A stretch of 64,000 bases of DNA from Jacaranda mimosifolia (taxonomy: Eukaryota; Streptophyta; Magnoliopsida; Lamiales; Bignoniaceae): assembly GCA_018894105.1 (NCBI GenBank), contig CM032118.1:28314690-28378689 (forward strand). Reading direction: 5' to 3'. This document shows, in pieces, positions 34,018 through 45,988 of this stretch; positions within the stretch are counted from its first letter, which is position 1; each line of letters starts with the position of its first letter. Below the pieces are notes generated by a model that worked only from the letters and a program-made list of their open reading frames with translations, was not told the origin of the DNA and ran no database searches. A program made the translations under genes and the position numbers.

Positions 34018-35528
34018 CTTTCCTCCTAAGCGTGACCCTCGTAACTGAGAGCCATCACACATAATCAGTAGCATCATCATGGCATAAACTATTGGTAGAA
34101 GGCATGGATTAATTAAAACTACTTTTAATTTGTATCCATTTTGACTTAATATTTTGGAAGCACTTAGACATTCTAAGTGGAGGGTTTTTGCTTGCAAAGA
34201 TGTCATCATTTTTATCTTCTTGTTTGGGTTTCTTATATCATAAACATGCATCTCATACATCAATAGGATATGAAAAGCATAAATAAGTAAATGCGCCTAG
34301 CAAGCTCCTATGGTGGGATGACCATGAGCCTAACCAAGTGTGCATTTAGAGCCATAGGTGCACCACCTAGTTTATTTTAGGTGGGGTTGATTAAATCTAG
34401 CTATTACTGAATGTATCCCATACATTTATGGTCTTCAACAGTCCTCATGCCTCCAAAGATCTTATTTGCTCCATGCAACATTTACATGAAAAAGAAATAC
34501 TCAACCTTAATGATTCTACTCTCATAACAATTACAAGGTAGCATGCAAGACCCTATTTAATACAACCCATTTCAACAACTTGAAATAAATAAAATCAATA
34601 TTAAAGGCTCATGATCATCCCCATTCATTCATCATCCATTCAACAATTAAATGACCAATAAATAAATCTAGAATAACAATTAATTCCATCAATTAAATGC
34701 TAATCAAATTAAGAAATAATTGGCCATGCATAAAACTTATGCAACATCATGGAGATCAACTTTAACAAGATTTTAGGAGCTTGAAAAAAATATCAAACAT
34801 TTTATTGAGCACTTGCACAGCACTTGTGCACATTCTATGTGTGATACAAAACAATTTTGAGCACCGAAGGAGACGCTAAAACATGTAAAAAATGCATGCC
34901 AAGCCAAAACACTCACCATCATACACGCTGGGTGCACGGCCTGGCCATGCTGGCGCTGCCTGGCTAGCCCCCAGTAGTGTATGGCAACTTGCTATTTTTA
35001 ACTTGTGGACTGAGTCAACACATTTTTTTCTCAACTTTTATGCACCAAAAAATTTTAGGACACCTCCTAAACATGTAACCACACCTTTTAGATGAAATTT
35101 CCAAATTCAAAACAACTTTTAAAAGTAGAAATTAAAATGCTCAGTCAAGCATTTAAAAACTAGTTTTAAGTAAGAATCACATTCTTCATGAATCATCAAT
35201 TAAACTCCAATTAAATTGGATCCAAAAATGACCAAAACATACTAAGGTCAGTGTTAGCATGCTACATCAACACATGACATCAATTAATGCTAAATCAACA
35301 TTCAACATTAATAGCTATGAATTAAAACATACTAATCATATGAATGAACACTTAAAATACATATTAGCATGCTTTCAATTCATCAATCAAGGAGCCACAT
35401 AATAAATTATCTAAACGCTCAAATTCATCATATGAATCAATTATTTGGATAGTATGTTCAATTCATCAAATGAATCAATCAAAACAAAAAAATCCAAATC
35501 AAAGCATGAAAAAGGCTCCAATACCACT
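34018..35528 (-). other. Element A leader, LTR-proximal part
   Basis: It continues the leader broken at 24716 and aligns with B (30905-31776) and D (63440 to the window edge). It has a GC-richer island at about 34910-34985 that corresponds to the one in B. With the other part, the A leader totals about 1980 bp, long for a copia element. No conserved coding frame. Confidence 0.75.
35514..35526 (-). other. Element A primer-binding site (tRNA-iMet type)
   Basis: On the minus strand TGGTATTGGAGCC lies two bases inside the LTR end, with two differences from TGGTATCAGAGCC. Position and spacing are as in element B. Confidence 0.82.
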
Positions 35529-36140
35529 TTAAGATTAGTAAGCGACCGGGATCCAATATTTAAACTCCAAAAACTCAAAACCAACTACTGTGTACAACCT
35601 AAAAAGGACCTATTAATGCTTCCAATTCAAATTTAGTTAGATATCTACCTCAAAGAGAAAATTTCCTAGGTCACAAAGGTGAACATTTCACCGATCAAGA
35701 TTTTGGCAAACTCTAGCACAGAGGAGAACCAGCAACTTTTACCTCAGTTAGAGTGCTCCAAAAATCATGAAACAAAATAAAGAAATTTTCATCTCCTTGA
35801 AGAAGTCACTATAAAAAATTTGGAGCAAAACACAATCTAGATCGCTCGAAAAAAATTCAGCAAGTGATTGCTCTGTTCCAGTGGATCTCCAAAGCTAGCA
35901 AATCAAATGCTTTGCCTCTATTGTAATGATCCACACACCAATTGATCCTCTAAATTCCACTCACTTTTAGCTAGAGAAAATGAGCAGAATATCAATGGTG
36001 AAGGCCGGTTTTTGAGGTAGGAGAAGAAGAGAAAACAAAGTGTCAACGCATGAAGCAATGTTTGAAAAAGAGTATTTTGGAAGGAAGTGTGAATGAATCT
36101 AATTCTTCACACCTTTTGCAAAGTGGCTGAACTTTCCCTC

Positions 36141-36193
36141 TCTATATCCATATATAGATGTTGGATGGTGTTATGCCGAGGTGACATCACACC
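36141..36193 (-). promoter_or_regulatory. Copia LTR promoter: palindrome plus TATA-like tract (A 5' LTR)
   Basis: Imperfect 27-bp palindrome at 36167-36193 with several drifted positions (GGTGTTATGCC... and ...GACATCACACC). The TATATCCATATATAG tract is at 36142-36156. Confidence 0.5.
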
Positions 36194-37246
36194 TTCCATG
36201 AGGGGGACGGCCAAGTGGGGTGCCAAGGTGGCAAATTTGAATTCAAAACTCATTTGAATTTCATGTGCATTTTAATTTAATTTGGAATATAATTTCAAAT
36301 TAATTAAAATACCAACACAAATGAACTCTTCTTTTGATTCTTTCCTCCAAAAATAATTCTTCTCATTAATTAAATTAAATGCTTTAATTTAATTAATTTA
36401 CCTTTGACTTAACGCTTAAGTCAACAAGCTTAACTCTTAGCTCAATTTTGTTAACTTAACTCTTAAGTTAACTTGACCAATTGATAATCACTTGGCATCA
36501 AATAATTAACTCCTGAATTATTGGTCTAATTTAACTCCTTAAATTAGTCTATTAATTTAACACTTAAATTAATCAAACCAAAAATTGACCTTCCATTTGG
36601 AACCTCAAAATCGATCACTTAGGAATAATTTTCTAATTCTTAGAAAAATTCCTCCTTCAACTTTGGAAGTTAATTGGATTTTGTGTGTGACCCAATAGGT
36701 TCTACTATTCATTGGACATGGGCTCACAACTCCTTATGACTTTTGAATATCATATATTCATTTTAGTTTACATTCCTTTAAACTAAATCGACTCAATTCA
36801 ATTAATCTCATTAATTGAAGAGTACCTAATCTCCATGGTCGATGGCAAACCTCAAGCCTATGGAGCCCAACTAATTGGCCAAAATGAGCACTTTTGAAAA
36901 ACCATTATAGCTCTACGCTTAATATGCAAATACAGTCCTTCCATCTCCTATATCCTAAAAGAGGCCTAGGGCAGGATATTTGTCAGTTCCCTAATAGTCT
37001 CGATAATATGTCTCTATTCTCAATGTTTGATTCCTTTGTATGACCTCATCTTTGAAAAACTCATTTTTCAAATTGTTACGCTACCTTGTGCAAGGATTTT
37101 TGGGAATCGATCATTATAGAATACGTAGGAGATGCACTCACCCTTCATAAAAATGATGAGTCAGATTACATCTTGGATCTCACAATCCTCAATGCCTAGT
37201 TGTTCATACCCTAATCTCAACCTAAAAGACCGACTAAGTGGTCAAG

Positions 37247-37310
37247 GAAGAGTCAAATGTAGCACCTCGAAACTAAATGAAGAGTCAAAGTGTAGCGCCG
37301 CAAAACTAGA
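37247..37310. repeat. Tandem duplication across the G2/host junction
   Basis: Unit 1 (37247-37278) is GAAGAGTCAAA followed by TGTAGCACCTCGAAACTAAAT. Unit 2 (from 37279) is GAAGAGTCAAAG followed by TGTAGCGCCGCAAAACTAG. Each unit joins 11-12 bases of copia LTR to about 20 bases of G2 LTR end. Confidence 0.85.
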
Positions 37311-38903
37311 GCTTTTGCCCCTAGATCGAGGCGTTATGAAAATGATATCATTTCACAAGATTTACAAATAAACATCTTTATTAATCAACTTTTTTCATAA
37401 AACAAGCTTCAATATGTACAAGGGAGTAAACAAAATAACCTTGAGCTAGCAAAGAAATAAACACAACTCTTTTCTATCTTTCTTCTCCTGCAAAATAATA
37501 TTTTGGGGATAAAATGTAAGTTCATAGAACTTAGTAAAAGTTATAACTGAAGAGGGAGGAATTAAGCAATTATAGAATTAATAAGGAGCAAGATTATGAA
37601 TTATGAATTATGGTTGAACTAGTTGATCCATCACCTTTATATCTTCAACATTAATTCACCCTTGTGCTTCCACAATGCCCACCTTGAGTGGCTGCTCGAG
37701 ATGGAAACAATGGCAACACGATCAACTGCGTGCCGCAAATTAGTTTGTTGGGATGCCTAACTTCCAGACAACCACGAGACCAACCAATAATGGGAATAAT
37801 TTGCTAGAAGATTGCCGTCGACCTGACGCCGCCCAATTCTCATATCGAATAATTTTAGGGCCCAATATTCATGAATAATTGCAATCAATATTGTCATTGA
37901 ACATTTCATTGCCTTTGATGAATGTGCCGATGTTCATCGAGAATGATAAAATGAATTCAACAATATGGTTTCAAATTCATAATGATAGGTGGAACAAGGA
38001 GCAAGGAATAGAACAAGGAATATAAATGAAATAAAGATTTTAGGTTTAAGTTGAAAAGTATAAAAAAAATTTCTCTAAACTTTTGAGAAAGTTTGTTGTA
38101 AAATTTAAAATTCGGTATATTTTGAAAATAGTTTTGATTTAAAATTTCAGAAGTAGAATAGCAAATAACATGATTCAAGAACCAAAAATAATTCTCAAGA
38201 ATCAAGGAATATAGCAAGAAAGATAGTAAGAAAAGTTATAAACTTTACCTAAATTTTCAAGCTTTTATCGATAATTTTGGCTCGATTTCTTTTCTCTTTC
38301 CTTTACCAACCCTAGCTAAATTTTCTTGGAGCTTTTTATGGTGATTTTATGGGCTAAATATGTTTTGTGTGTTTGGTGTGTGTTGTATATGTTGAAGAAA
38401 ATTTATGGGTTTTGTTAGCTATTTATAGATTTGATTCAAGGGTATTTATATAAAGAAAGTTAGTTTTAGGGGGTTAATTTAATATTAATGACTAGGTCCT
38501 CGGGGCTAAAGTAGCATTTATGAGGTGTCTAAGTAGATTAGTGGCTTGGCCAAGTAAGATTCTTCCAACTAGGCCTAAAGAGGACTTTCTTAGATTTTCC
38601 TAATTAGATATTGATAAGGTTTAAATAGAAAAATGCCATGTGGTGGGTGAGTTGTAAGTTCATTTATTAATTGCCAAACCCTCCAATAGTATTCTTACAT
38701 TTATGGGCCATGTGTGAAACAATTTTGTAGGGAATTTTGTAGAGAATTTCACATGAGATGTTATAGAATAAAAAAATAAATTTCTTTGTTCCTAAATGGT
38801 CTTCATGACCAAATTTTAAGGTATTTGGAGTAAAATATTTTTTTTATTTTGTTTATTTTATTTAATAGTTTTAAGAAGGAATTTTTTTTTTTTGGTCATT
38901 ACT
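37291..38903 (-). repeat. G2 3' LTR
   Basis: About 1613 bp. On the plus strand it starts TGTAGCGCC and ends GGTCATTACT, aligning along its length with 44387-45988. Shared blocks include ACAAGATTTACAAATAAACATC and the GACGCCGCCCA block. ORFs here (for example 37957-38217) recur in the other LTR but have no protein similarity I know. Confidence 0.88.
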
Positions 38904-38923
38904 ATCTCCCCCTCCCCCTTAAA
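38904..38923 (-). other. G2 polypurine tract
   Basis: On the minus strand a run of A and G (AAGGGGGAGGGGGAGAT) lies directly before the 3' LTR. Confidence 0.85.
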
Positions 38924-39044
38924 AGAATCTAGTCCCCATATTCTATTTTCTTTTAACTTTGAGCTAAGAACTTAAATCCTAAGTTAAGATAAGAATATAA
39001 AATTCTAATGGTTTAAGATTTTAAAACACGAACCTGTTAGAAAA

Positions 39045-39438
39045 AAAGCTAGGGATACTTTTTGCGCATTTCATCTTCACGCTCCCACGTGGCTTCTTCA
39101 ATTTTCTGATTCCTCCATAAAGCCTTGACTTGAGGAATTCTCTTATTTCTACGTTCTCGAACATGATAATCAAGGATTCATATGGGTTGCTCAATGTAAG
39201 AAAGGTCACATTGTATTGGTAAGTCACTATGGTCAATAGTATAGGATAGATCAAGATAATGTTTTCGACATTGGGAAACGTGAAAGACATTATGTATCTC
39301 GGTTAAGTTGGCGGGTAAGTTTAATTTGTATGCAATAAGGCCAACTCGTTCTAAAATTTCAAAAGGTCCTGTAAATTGAGGGGCTAAATTTCCACTTTTC
39401 CCCATTCTCCTAATTTCTTTTTGGAGCACGACTTTCAA
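39045..39438 (-). pseudogene. G2 integrase C-terminus and chromodomain
   Basis: The 86-codon frame at 39178-39438 reads NLAPQFTGPFEILERVGLIAYKLNLP and IHNVFHVSQCRKHY, the GPY/F-type integrase tail typical of chromoviruses (LaPrf.GPfeIlervG.vaYrL.LP...iHnVFHvSqLrk). After a frameshift near 39180 the chromodomain follows: VKALWRNQKIEEATWERED and then EMRKKYP. The chromodomain would bind modified histone tails and guide insertion. It ends about 120 bp before the PPT. Confidence 0.85.
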
Positions 39439-40640
39439 AAATACATGATTGCCTACTGCAAATTATGGTTCTTTTCTTCATTTATTAGCATAACTCTTCT
39501 GGAAATCCTGAGCTATTTTTAAGTTTTGCTTTATCAGTCGTACCTTATTAATAGCATTTTGTATAAGTTCTGGCCTCAAACTTGCTTGCTTATCATTTAT
39601 TATAGTTTTAACCTCATCTGGATCCCAATGTAATGGCGATCGACATTTTCTTTTGTAAAGTGTCTCATGTGGTTCCATTCGGATGGAAGATTGATAACTA
39701 TTATTATAAGCAAATTAAATTAGAGGCAAATGTTTCTCCCAGCTTCCATGAAAGTCTAAATTGTAAGCTCATAACATGTCTTCTAAGATTTGAATTGTTC
39801 TTTCAGATTGTCTATCTGTTTGAGGATGAGTTACGGTGCTGAATTGTAACTTACTTCCCAAGTGTTCCTGCAGGCTTTTCCAAAGTCGTGAAGTAAACTT
39901 TAGGTCTTTTTCAGATGCAATACCTTGTGGTACTCCATTTAGTCTGACGATTTCTTTAATATAGATTTCGATTAACTTTTCTACATTAAATTAGGTTCGA
40001 ACTAGTAGAAAATCAGCAGATTTGGTCAATCGATCTATTATAACCCAAATACTATTGTAACTTCCTCACACCATTGGTAGCCCATGACAGTCCATAGTAA
40101 TTTCGTCCCATTTCCAATTTGGAATCGATAATGGTTTCAACTTTTACTAATTGACAAGTGAGGTACTTACATACAATTTATGTTACATCTAATTTTAATC
40201 TTTCCCATCAAAATTTTTATTTCAAATCTCGATACATCTTTGCTCCCCCTAGATGTATTATGTATTTTATGTTATGAGCTTCAGACAATACTTTCTCCCA
40301 AATTTCTTTGGGCACATATATTCACCCTTTAAATCTTAATATTCCATTATCATCAACTTGGAGTTTACAACTTCTTGTATGATTCGTTTTTATTTTTCGA
40401 ACCCATTCCTCCTTATCTTGGGCATCTTGGATAGCTTGGTACATATCTGGTTGTTCCTACTATCCTCACTTTTCGACTTAAGGAAACTGCTACTGGATTG
40501 GCCTTTCTAGGATGATAATTAATCGTAAAGTCATAATCCTCAAGAAATTCCATCCACCTTCATTGTCTCAAATTTAAGTTTTTCTGGCTGAAAATATATT
40601 TAAGACTTTTATGGTTGGTATAAACTTCTACTTTAGCACC
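39439..40640 (-). pseudogene. G2 integrase catalytic core
   Basis: Minus-strand frames contain WDEITMDCHGLP (first Asp of the core), SIWVIIDRLTKSADFL, and GIASEKDLKFTSRLWKSLQ, where the second catalytic position (usually SDRD) reads SEKD. Next come VTHPQTDRQSERTIQILEDML with the catalytic Glu, and FAYNNSYQSSIRMEP with YKRKCRSPLHWDP. Stops and frameshifts break it into at least four pieces, the longest open being 39478-39678. With the second Asp changed and stops present it is inactive. Confidence 0.83.
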
Positions 40641-41029
40641 ATAAGATAATGTCGTCATTTAGCCAACGCAAATACTACAGCTGCTAATTCCAAATCATGA
40701 GTTGAATAATTTTGTTCATAAGGTTCAAGTTTTCTTGAAGCATATGCAATTACTTGCTCATTTTGCATTAATACGCGCCCCAATCCTTCTTTTGACGCGT
40801 CTGTGTATACAGTGTATTTTCCCGAATCATCTAGTAGTGCCAACACAAGTGTTGAAGTTAACTTTTTCTTTAGTTCTACAAAACTTTGTTCACAGCATTT
40901 GTCCCATTCAAAGTATTGCTCCTTCTGAATTAGTTTTGTAAGGGATCTTGCTATTTTGGAGAAATTTTGGATAAATTATCGATAATATCCAGCTAACCCT
41001 AGAAAACTTCATACTTTAGTAACATTTTA
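40641..41029 (-). pseudogene. G2 RNase H
   Basis: The open frame at 40655-40846 reads [19 protein letters not shown], then [20 protein letters not shown] and [11 protein letters not shown]. This is the gypsy RNase H start with the TDAS Asp and the ELaAVV Glu. It lies downstream of RT, after the connection segment (40850-41029, with [15 protein letters not shown] codons). The C-terminal part runs into frameshifted sequence toward the integrase zinc region. Confidence 0.83.
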
Positions 41030-41823
41030 CTAGCTTTTCCAATTAACTATTGCTTCTATTTTCTCAAGATCCACTTCAAGACCATTTGGAGAAATTATAT
41101 GCCCTAGAAAATTAACCCTTTCCAACCAAAACTTGCATTTACTAAATTTAGCATATAACTGGTGATCCTTAAGAGTTTGGAGCACTATCCTCAAGTACAT
41201 TTCATGTTCTTCTTCGATTTTAGAATATACCAAAATATCATCAATAAAGATTACTACAAAACAATCTAAGTACAGCTGGAATACCCGATTCAATAAATCC
41301 ATAAAAGCAGCCGGTGTGTTCGTCAATCCAAAAGGCATTACTACAAATTGAAAATGCCCATACTGAGAATTAAATGCTGTTTTGGGAATATTAGACTCCC
41401 ATATTTTTAGCTGATAATACCCTTGCTGTAAGTCCAACTTATAGTACACTGCTGATCTCATAGGTGATCGAATAACTCCTCAATGTGTGGCAATGGATAT
41501 TTATTTTTTATGGTCATTTTATTTAATTCTCGATAATCAATGCACATCCTTAATGAACCATCCTTTTTCTTTACAAACAACACAGGTGCTCCCCGTGGTG
41601 AAATACTTGGTTGTATGAACTTTTTATTCAAAAGCTCTTGTGATTGTCCTTTTAATTCCTTTAATTCAGCCGGGGCCATTCTATATGGTGTCTTTGAGAA
41701 AGGTTTCGCTTTAGGATAAGTTTCAATCACAAATTCCATTTTCTGATCTGGGGGTAATGAATTTAACTGTTCAGGTAATACTTCTAGAAATTCTTTAACC
41801 ACTTTTACATCTTCCAATTTCAA
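41030..41823 (-). pseudogene. G2 reverse transcriptase, motifs intact but split by a frameshift
   Basis: Two overlapping frames meet at 41458-41461. The first (41458-41823) has [20 protein letters not shown], then [40 protein letters not shown] and [20 protein letters not shown]. The second (41030-41461) has [15 protein letters not shown] with the first catalytic Asp, [20 protein letters not shown], and [10 protein letters not shown] with the Asp pair, then [15 protein letters not shown]. All RVT_1 motifs are present and only the frameshift between them breaks the gene. This is the youngest-looking enzyme in the window. Confidence 0.9.
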
Positions 41824-41829
41824 CTTATC

Positions 41830-42294
41830 CTAAGGCTTATTTATCAAATAAGCCAAAATTCCTAGTCCTCCTTTTCTTAAAACCTTCTTAGCTCTTGTTG
41901 AAGAAATAAAGACCAATTTTACACAATTTAAATTCTTCTTCTGCAAATTTTTTGTGGCATTGCCCAACTTGATAGTTTTGGCAAAACAATCTAGTATTGC
42001 TTGATGACTATACAACCAATCCATTCCTAAAATGAGATCATATTCTAGGATTGGTAATTCTATAAGGTTCGAAGAATATTCCTTATTTTCTATAATTACA
42101 AGACAATACTCGTATCTAACATCGGTTGTAATTCCCACTCTCATAGGCGAGCATACTTCATAAGAAGTATTCAAAATTTCAGAATTCAATCCTATTTTAG
42201 AAGCACATATATTTGATATAAACAAATGAGTCACACCAGAATCAAATAAAAGTTTGTAGATAAAGTTATGGATTAGGGCCGTACCTTCTACCAC
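41830..42294 (-). pseudogene. G2 retropepsin (aspartic protease)
   Basis: 154 open codons. The active-site block is LLFDSGVTHLFIS (usual form DSGATHSFIS; catalytic Asp kept). The flap and end follow: CLVIIENKEYSSNLIELPI and EYDLILGMDWLYSHQAILDC. It sits just upstream of RT, separated by a stop at about 41827. It would cleave the polyprotein. Residues look functional, but the frame is isolated from gag and RT. Confidence 0.88.
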
Positions 42295-43443
42295 ATCCTT
42301 GGCTTCTAGATTTTCTGCACAAATAAGGGCATAAGCTCTTGCCTTTGTAGGAGGTCTCTTCCCGCTTTGTTTTGCTATTGCTTAGACGGCTCCAAATCAA
42401 CACTAAGATTGCGATTCCTAGGGCAAGTTCCGATCATGTGTTAGGAATTTCAGCAAATCAAACATTTCTTTTGTTTCATCCAACACTAATCTTCAGTGTG
42501 GGAAAGTTTCCCATAGTAATTGCACCTATGCCTCTTGCTTATTAGTACAATCTGAGGAATCTTGCCTTTAGAATTTACAGAAGCTCAAATTAATTTTCTT
42601 TCTTGTAAGAATTTTTGGGAACTCAATTGCCCCATAACCTTGCCCTTTTCCATTTATCATCTAATTTTTGAAGTTCTTTGAATTCATCTTCAATTTCCAA
42701 GGCCTTTTCTATTGCCCGATTATAATTTGGGAGGTTACAAGAAACTAGAGTACATCATAACTTTAGTTTTAGACCTTCCACAAATTTCCTCGTTCACCTT
42801 CTTTCATTGATGAGGATGTGTGAAGCATACCAAATTAATCTATTATGTTCAGCTTTATAGTCTGCCACTATTTTAGCTCCTTAAATTAAATTCATAAATT
42901 TTATTTCTCAGACATCCTGTATGATTTGTGGGATAAACTTTCGCAAAAATTCCTCTTTAAAGTTTTCCCACATCCATTCGACCCTATCGTTGGTCCACCA
43001 TCTTTCCACTATTTTCCACCAATGATATGCCGTGTCTTCTAAGAGAAAGATAGCATACTTTACTCGTTGTCTGTCAGGATAACCGAGAACTTGAAATATT
43101 TTCTCGATTTCCTGTAGCCATAATCAGTTTTTCAGTTATCCAGTTCTCCTTTAAATTTTGGGGGATTAAATCGAAAAAATCTTGTTAGTGTTCTATCTTC
43201 TAATTCGATTTTTCCAAAATTTTTGTCCTTAATTTGACGCTGAGAAAGTTCCATAAGTTGTCGCCACATGGCAAACATTTGTTCGGTGTTTAGAACACTT
43301 ACCGGCGGCATATTTTCCATTGGTACATTTGGTGTTTCATTATTTCCATCAGTTACACTATTGTTTCTATCGAGATCTTCCATTCGAGGGTGTCCACGTT
43401 TCCTCGATTGACTTTGTTGTGTAAGATTTCTCTTTGGAGCCAT
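42295..43443 (-). pseudogene. G2 gag
   Basis: A true ATG at 43443 opens 103 codons (43132-43443): a basic start (KRNLTQQSQSRKRGHP), a linker, then MFAMWRQLMELSQRQI and LTRFFRFNPPKFKGELDN, the entry to the Retrotrans_gag domain (F.r..PP.F.G..d). After 43132 the domain continues in broken frames. A zinc-knuckle-like segment near 42420-42470 survives only partly. Gag would form the particle. Confidence 0.82.
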
Positions 43444-44386
43444 AATAATCTAAATTCATGTTTTCCAACACATATCCTTTCATTAGTTTGCAAAGCTACA
43501 AAATACAAAATGAGTAACATACATTATCTACAAGCAAAAGTTAGTTTCTCAAAATAACTTTATTAGACTATCTATGACTATTCTTACTTGTTTCTAAAAA
43601 TTCCTAAGTGCATATTTTATTTTCGATTATGATAGGGAATAGTATTTAGATCTTTCTCGAGTCCTTTCTCATCTTTGACCTGAGCTTGTTAGGCCATTCG
43701 TACTATTGGGTCATTTTCACTTATTCGTACAGGTGGCCTAAGAGGAATCACCCGGGTTCTAGGCTTTGTTGGGTGCTTTGGGGCCGACGTCCTTTCGTTT
43801 AGCTTATGTTTCTTCAAGGCCCACTATCCCTAATTGTCTAAACATTTCACCTCCTAATTCTAATCTTGCAATATTAGGATTTCCCTAAAAAATCCTACAC
43901 GCTTCCATGCCTCGAGATAAATCTGCCAAATTTTCAAAACTTGCATTTAAGCGTCCTTGCACCATTTGCTCCATTTCTCTAAACCAATTAACCACTTGCA
44001 TCATCGACTGCCCATACTATTCCCAGTTCTTACGAACCAAATGCATAATATAACAGCGATCCTGGATCACTTGGACTTGAAAATTTGTGAGATAATCATA
44101 ATATTTTGCTATCAACAAGAAATTTCTCTTTGGGATTTTTCTACGTAGTCTTGATGCTGAAAAATGTGCTCCCAATAAATTTGCTGCCACTGCGAAATCT
44201 CTTGGTCCCTGGATGCAACTTTTCAATCCTTGGCAGCTAATTCAGCGTCATAATCTCATACAAGTTGCAATGGACCCGTAAACTATTAGAACTAGTGAAC
44301 GTATCCTCTGAAGGTTTTCCATTTTCCTTATCCATTTAACCCACTATAAACCAAGTTAGTCATTTCTAGAGCATTAATTTTTAAAA
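43444..44386 (-). other. G2 leader with an unexplained long reading frame upstream of gag
   Basis: One minus-strand frame runs from about 44241 to about 43800 and is broken only by two TAG codons (44017-44019 and 43885-43887). It includes HFSASRLRRKIPKRNFLLIA, QVQVIQDRCYIMHLVRKNW and, further on, MMQVVNWFREMEQMVQGRLN and ASFENLADLSRGMEACRIF. I do not recognise it. An overlapping frame is also fairly open but has several TGA stops. No clear primer-binding site is seen next to the LTR at 44387. Confidence 0.45.
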
Positions 44387-45988
44387 ATTGGGCTCTCCAA
44401 AACTAAAGCTTCTGCCCTTAGATCAAGAGGTTACGAAAATGATATTATTTTACAAGATTTACAAATAAACATCTTTATTGATCAATTTTTTTCAATAATA
44501 CAAGCTTCAATGTATACAAGGGAGTAAACAAAATAAACTTGAGCTAGCAAGAAAAAAAAAACACAACTCTTTTCTATCTTTCTTCTCCTGCGAAATAATA
44601 TTTTGGGGATAAAACATAAGTTCATAGAACTTAGTAAAATTTATAACTGAAGAGGGAAGAACGAAGCAATTATAGAATTAATAAGGAGCAAGATTACAAA
44701 TTATGAATTATGGTTGAACACCCTTATATCTTCAACATTAATTCACGCTTGTGCCTTTCTAATGCCTACCTTGAGTGGCCGCTCGAGAGGGAAACAATGG
44801 CGACATGGTCGACTGCATGTCGCATATTGATCTGTTGGGATGCCTAACCTTCAGATAACCGCAAGACCAACCAACAATGGGAATAATTCGGCACAAGATT
44901 ACCATCTGCCTGACGCCGCCCAGTTCTCATACCGAATAATTCCAGGGCCCAACATTCATGAATAGTTACAATCAATACTGTCATTAAATATTTCATTACT
45001 TTTGATAAACGTGCTGATGTTCATCAAGAATGATAGAGTGAATTCAACAATACGGTTTCAAAGTTATAATAATTGTTGGAACGAGGAGCAAGGAATAGTA
45101 CAAGGAATATGAATGAAACAAAGATTTTGGTTTAAAGCTGAAAAGTATAAGTTGTTTTTTTCCCTAAACTTTAGAGAGATTTTAGGGTAAAATTTAAAAT
45201 TCGGTATATTTTGAAAATAGTTTTGATTTAAAATTCTGAAAGTAGAATAGCAAATAACATGATTCAAGAACCAAAAATAATTCTCAAGAATCAAGGAATA
45301 TAGCAATAAAGATAGTAAGAAAAGTTATAAACTTTACCTGAATTTTCAAGCTTTTATCAATAATTTTGGCTCCATTTCTTTTCTCTTTCCTTCACCAACC
45401 CTAGCTAAATTTTCTTGGAGCTTTTTATAGTGATTTTATGGGCTAATTTTTTTTTGTGTGTTTGGTGTGTGTTGTATGTATTGAAGAAAATTTATGGGTT
45501 TGGCTAGCTATTTATAGATTTGATTCAAGGGTATTTTTGCAAAGAAAGCAAGTTTTAGGGGGCTAAGTTAATATTAATGACTAGGTCGGGGGGGCTAAAG
45601 TAGCATTTATGAGTTGTCTAAGTAGATTAGTGGCTTGACCAAGTATGATTCTTCCAATTAGGCCTAAAGAGGAGTTTCTTATATTTTTCTAATTAAATAT
45701 TTATGAGGCTTAAATAGAAAATTGCCATGTAGTGGTGAGTTGTAAGTTCATTTATTAAATGCCAAACCCTCCAATAGTATTCTTACATTTAGAGGCCATG
45801 TGTGAAACAATTTTGTACGAAATTTTGTAGAGAATTTCACATGAGCTATTATAGAATAAAAAAATAAATTTATTTGTTCTTAAATGGTCTTCATGACCGA
45901 CTTTTAAGGTATTTGGGGTAAAATATTTTTATTATTTTATTTATTTTATTTAATAGTTTTAAAAAGGAATTTTTTTTGGGTCATTACA
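44387..45988 (-). repeat. G2 5' LTR
   Basis: About 1602 bp. It ends GGGTCATTACA on the plus strand, that is TGTAATGACCC on its own strand. The inner terminus is eroded (TTGGGCTCT in place of TGTAGCGCC). It aligns with the 3' LTR throughout, with scattered substitutions and small indels. Confidence 0.87.

Larger units (their letters stand above)
37291..45988 (-). mobile_element. Ty3/gypsy chromovirus G2, inserted in the A 5' LTR
   Basis: Direct repeats at 37291-38903 and 44387-45988 bound a minus-strand internal region with gag, retropepsin, RT, RNase H, integrase and chromodomain in that order. The flanking 5-mers CAAAG (37286-37290) and TAGAG (45989-45993) differ by two transitions. It is the best preserved element in the window: several domains are open over 100-154 codons and most catalytic motifs are intact. 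Frameshifts and stops still separate the domains. Confidence 0.9.

Noticed and set aside
37957..38217. 86-codon frame, with a near copy at 45064-45306, as a conserved gene
   Set aside because: Both are the same position in the two LTRs of G2, so the conservation is that of the LTR. The peptide is low-complexity Phe/Leu/Tyr-rich.
44340..44386. Primer-binding site for G2 next to its 5' LTR
   Set aside because: No stretch resembling the 3' end of a common tRNA complement is present. The LTR inner end is eroded, so the site is probably lost.
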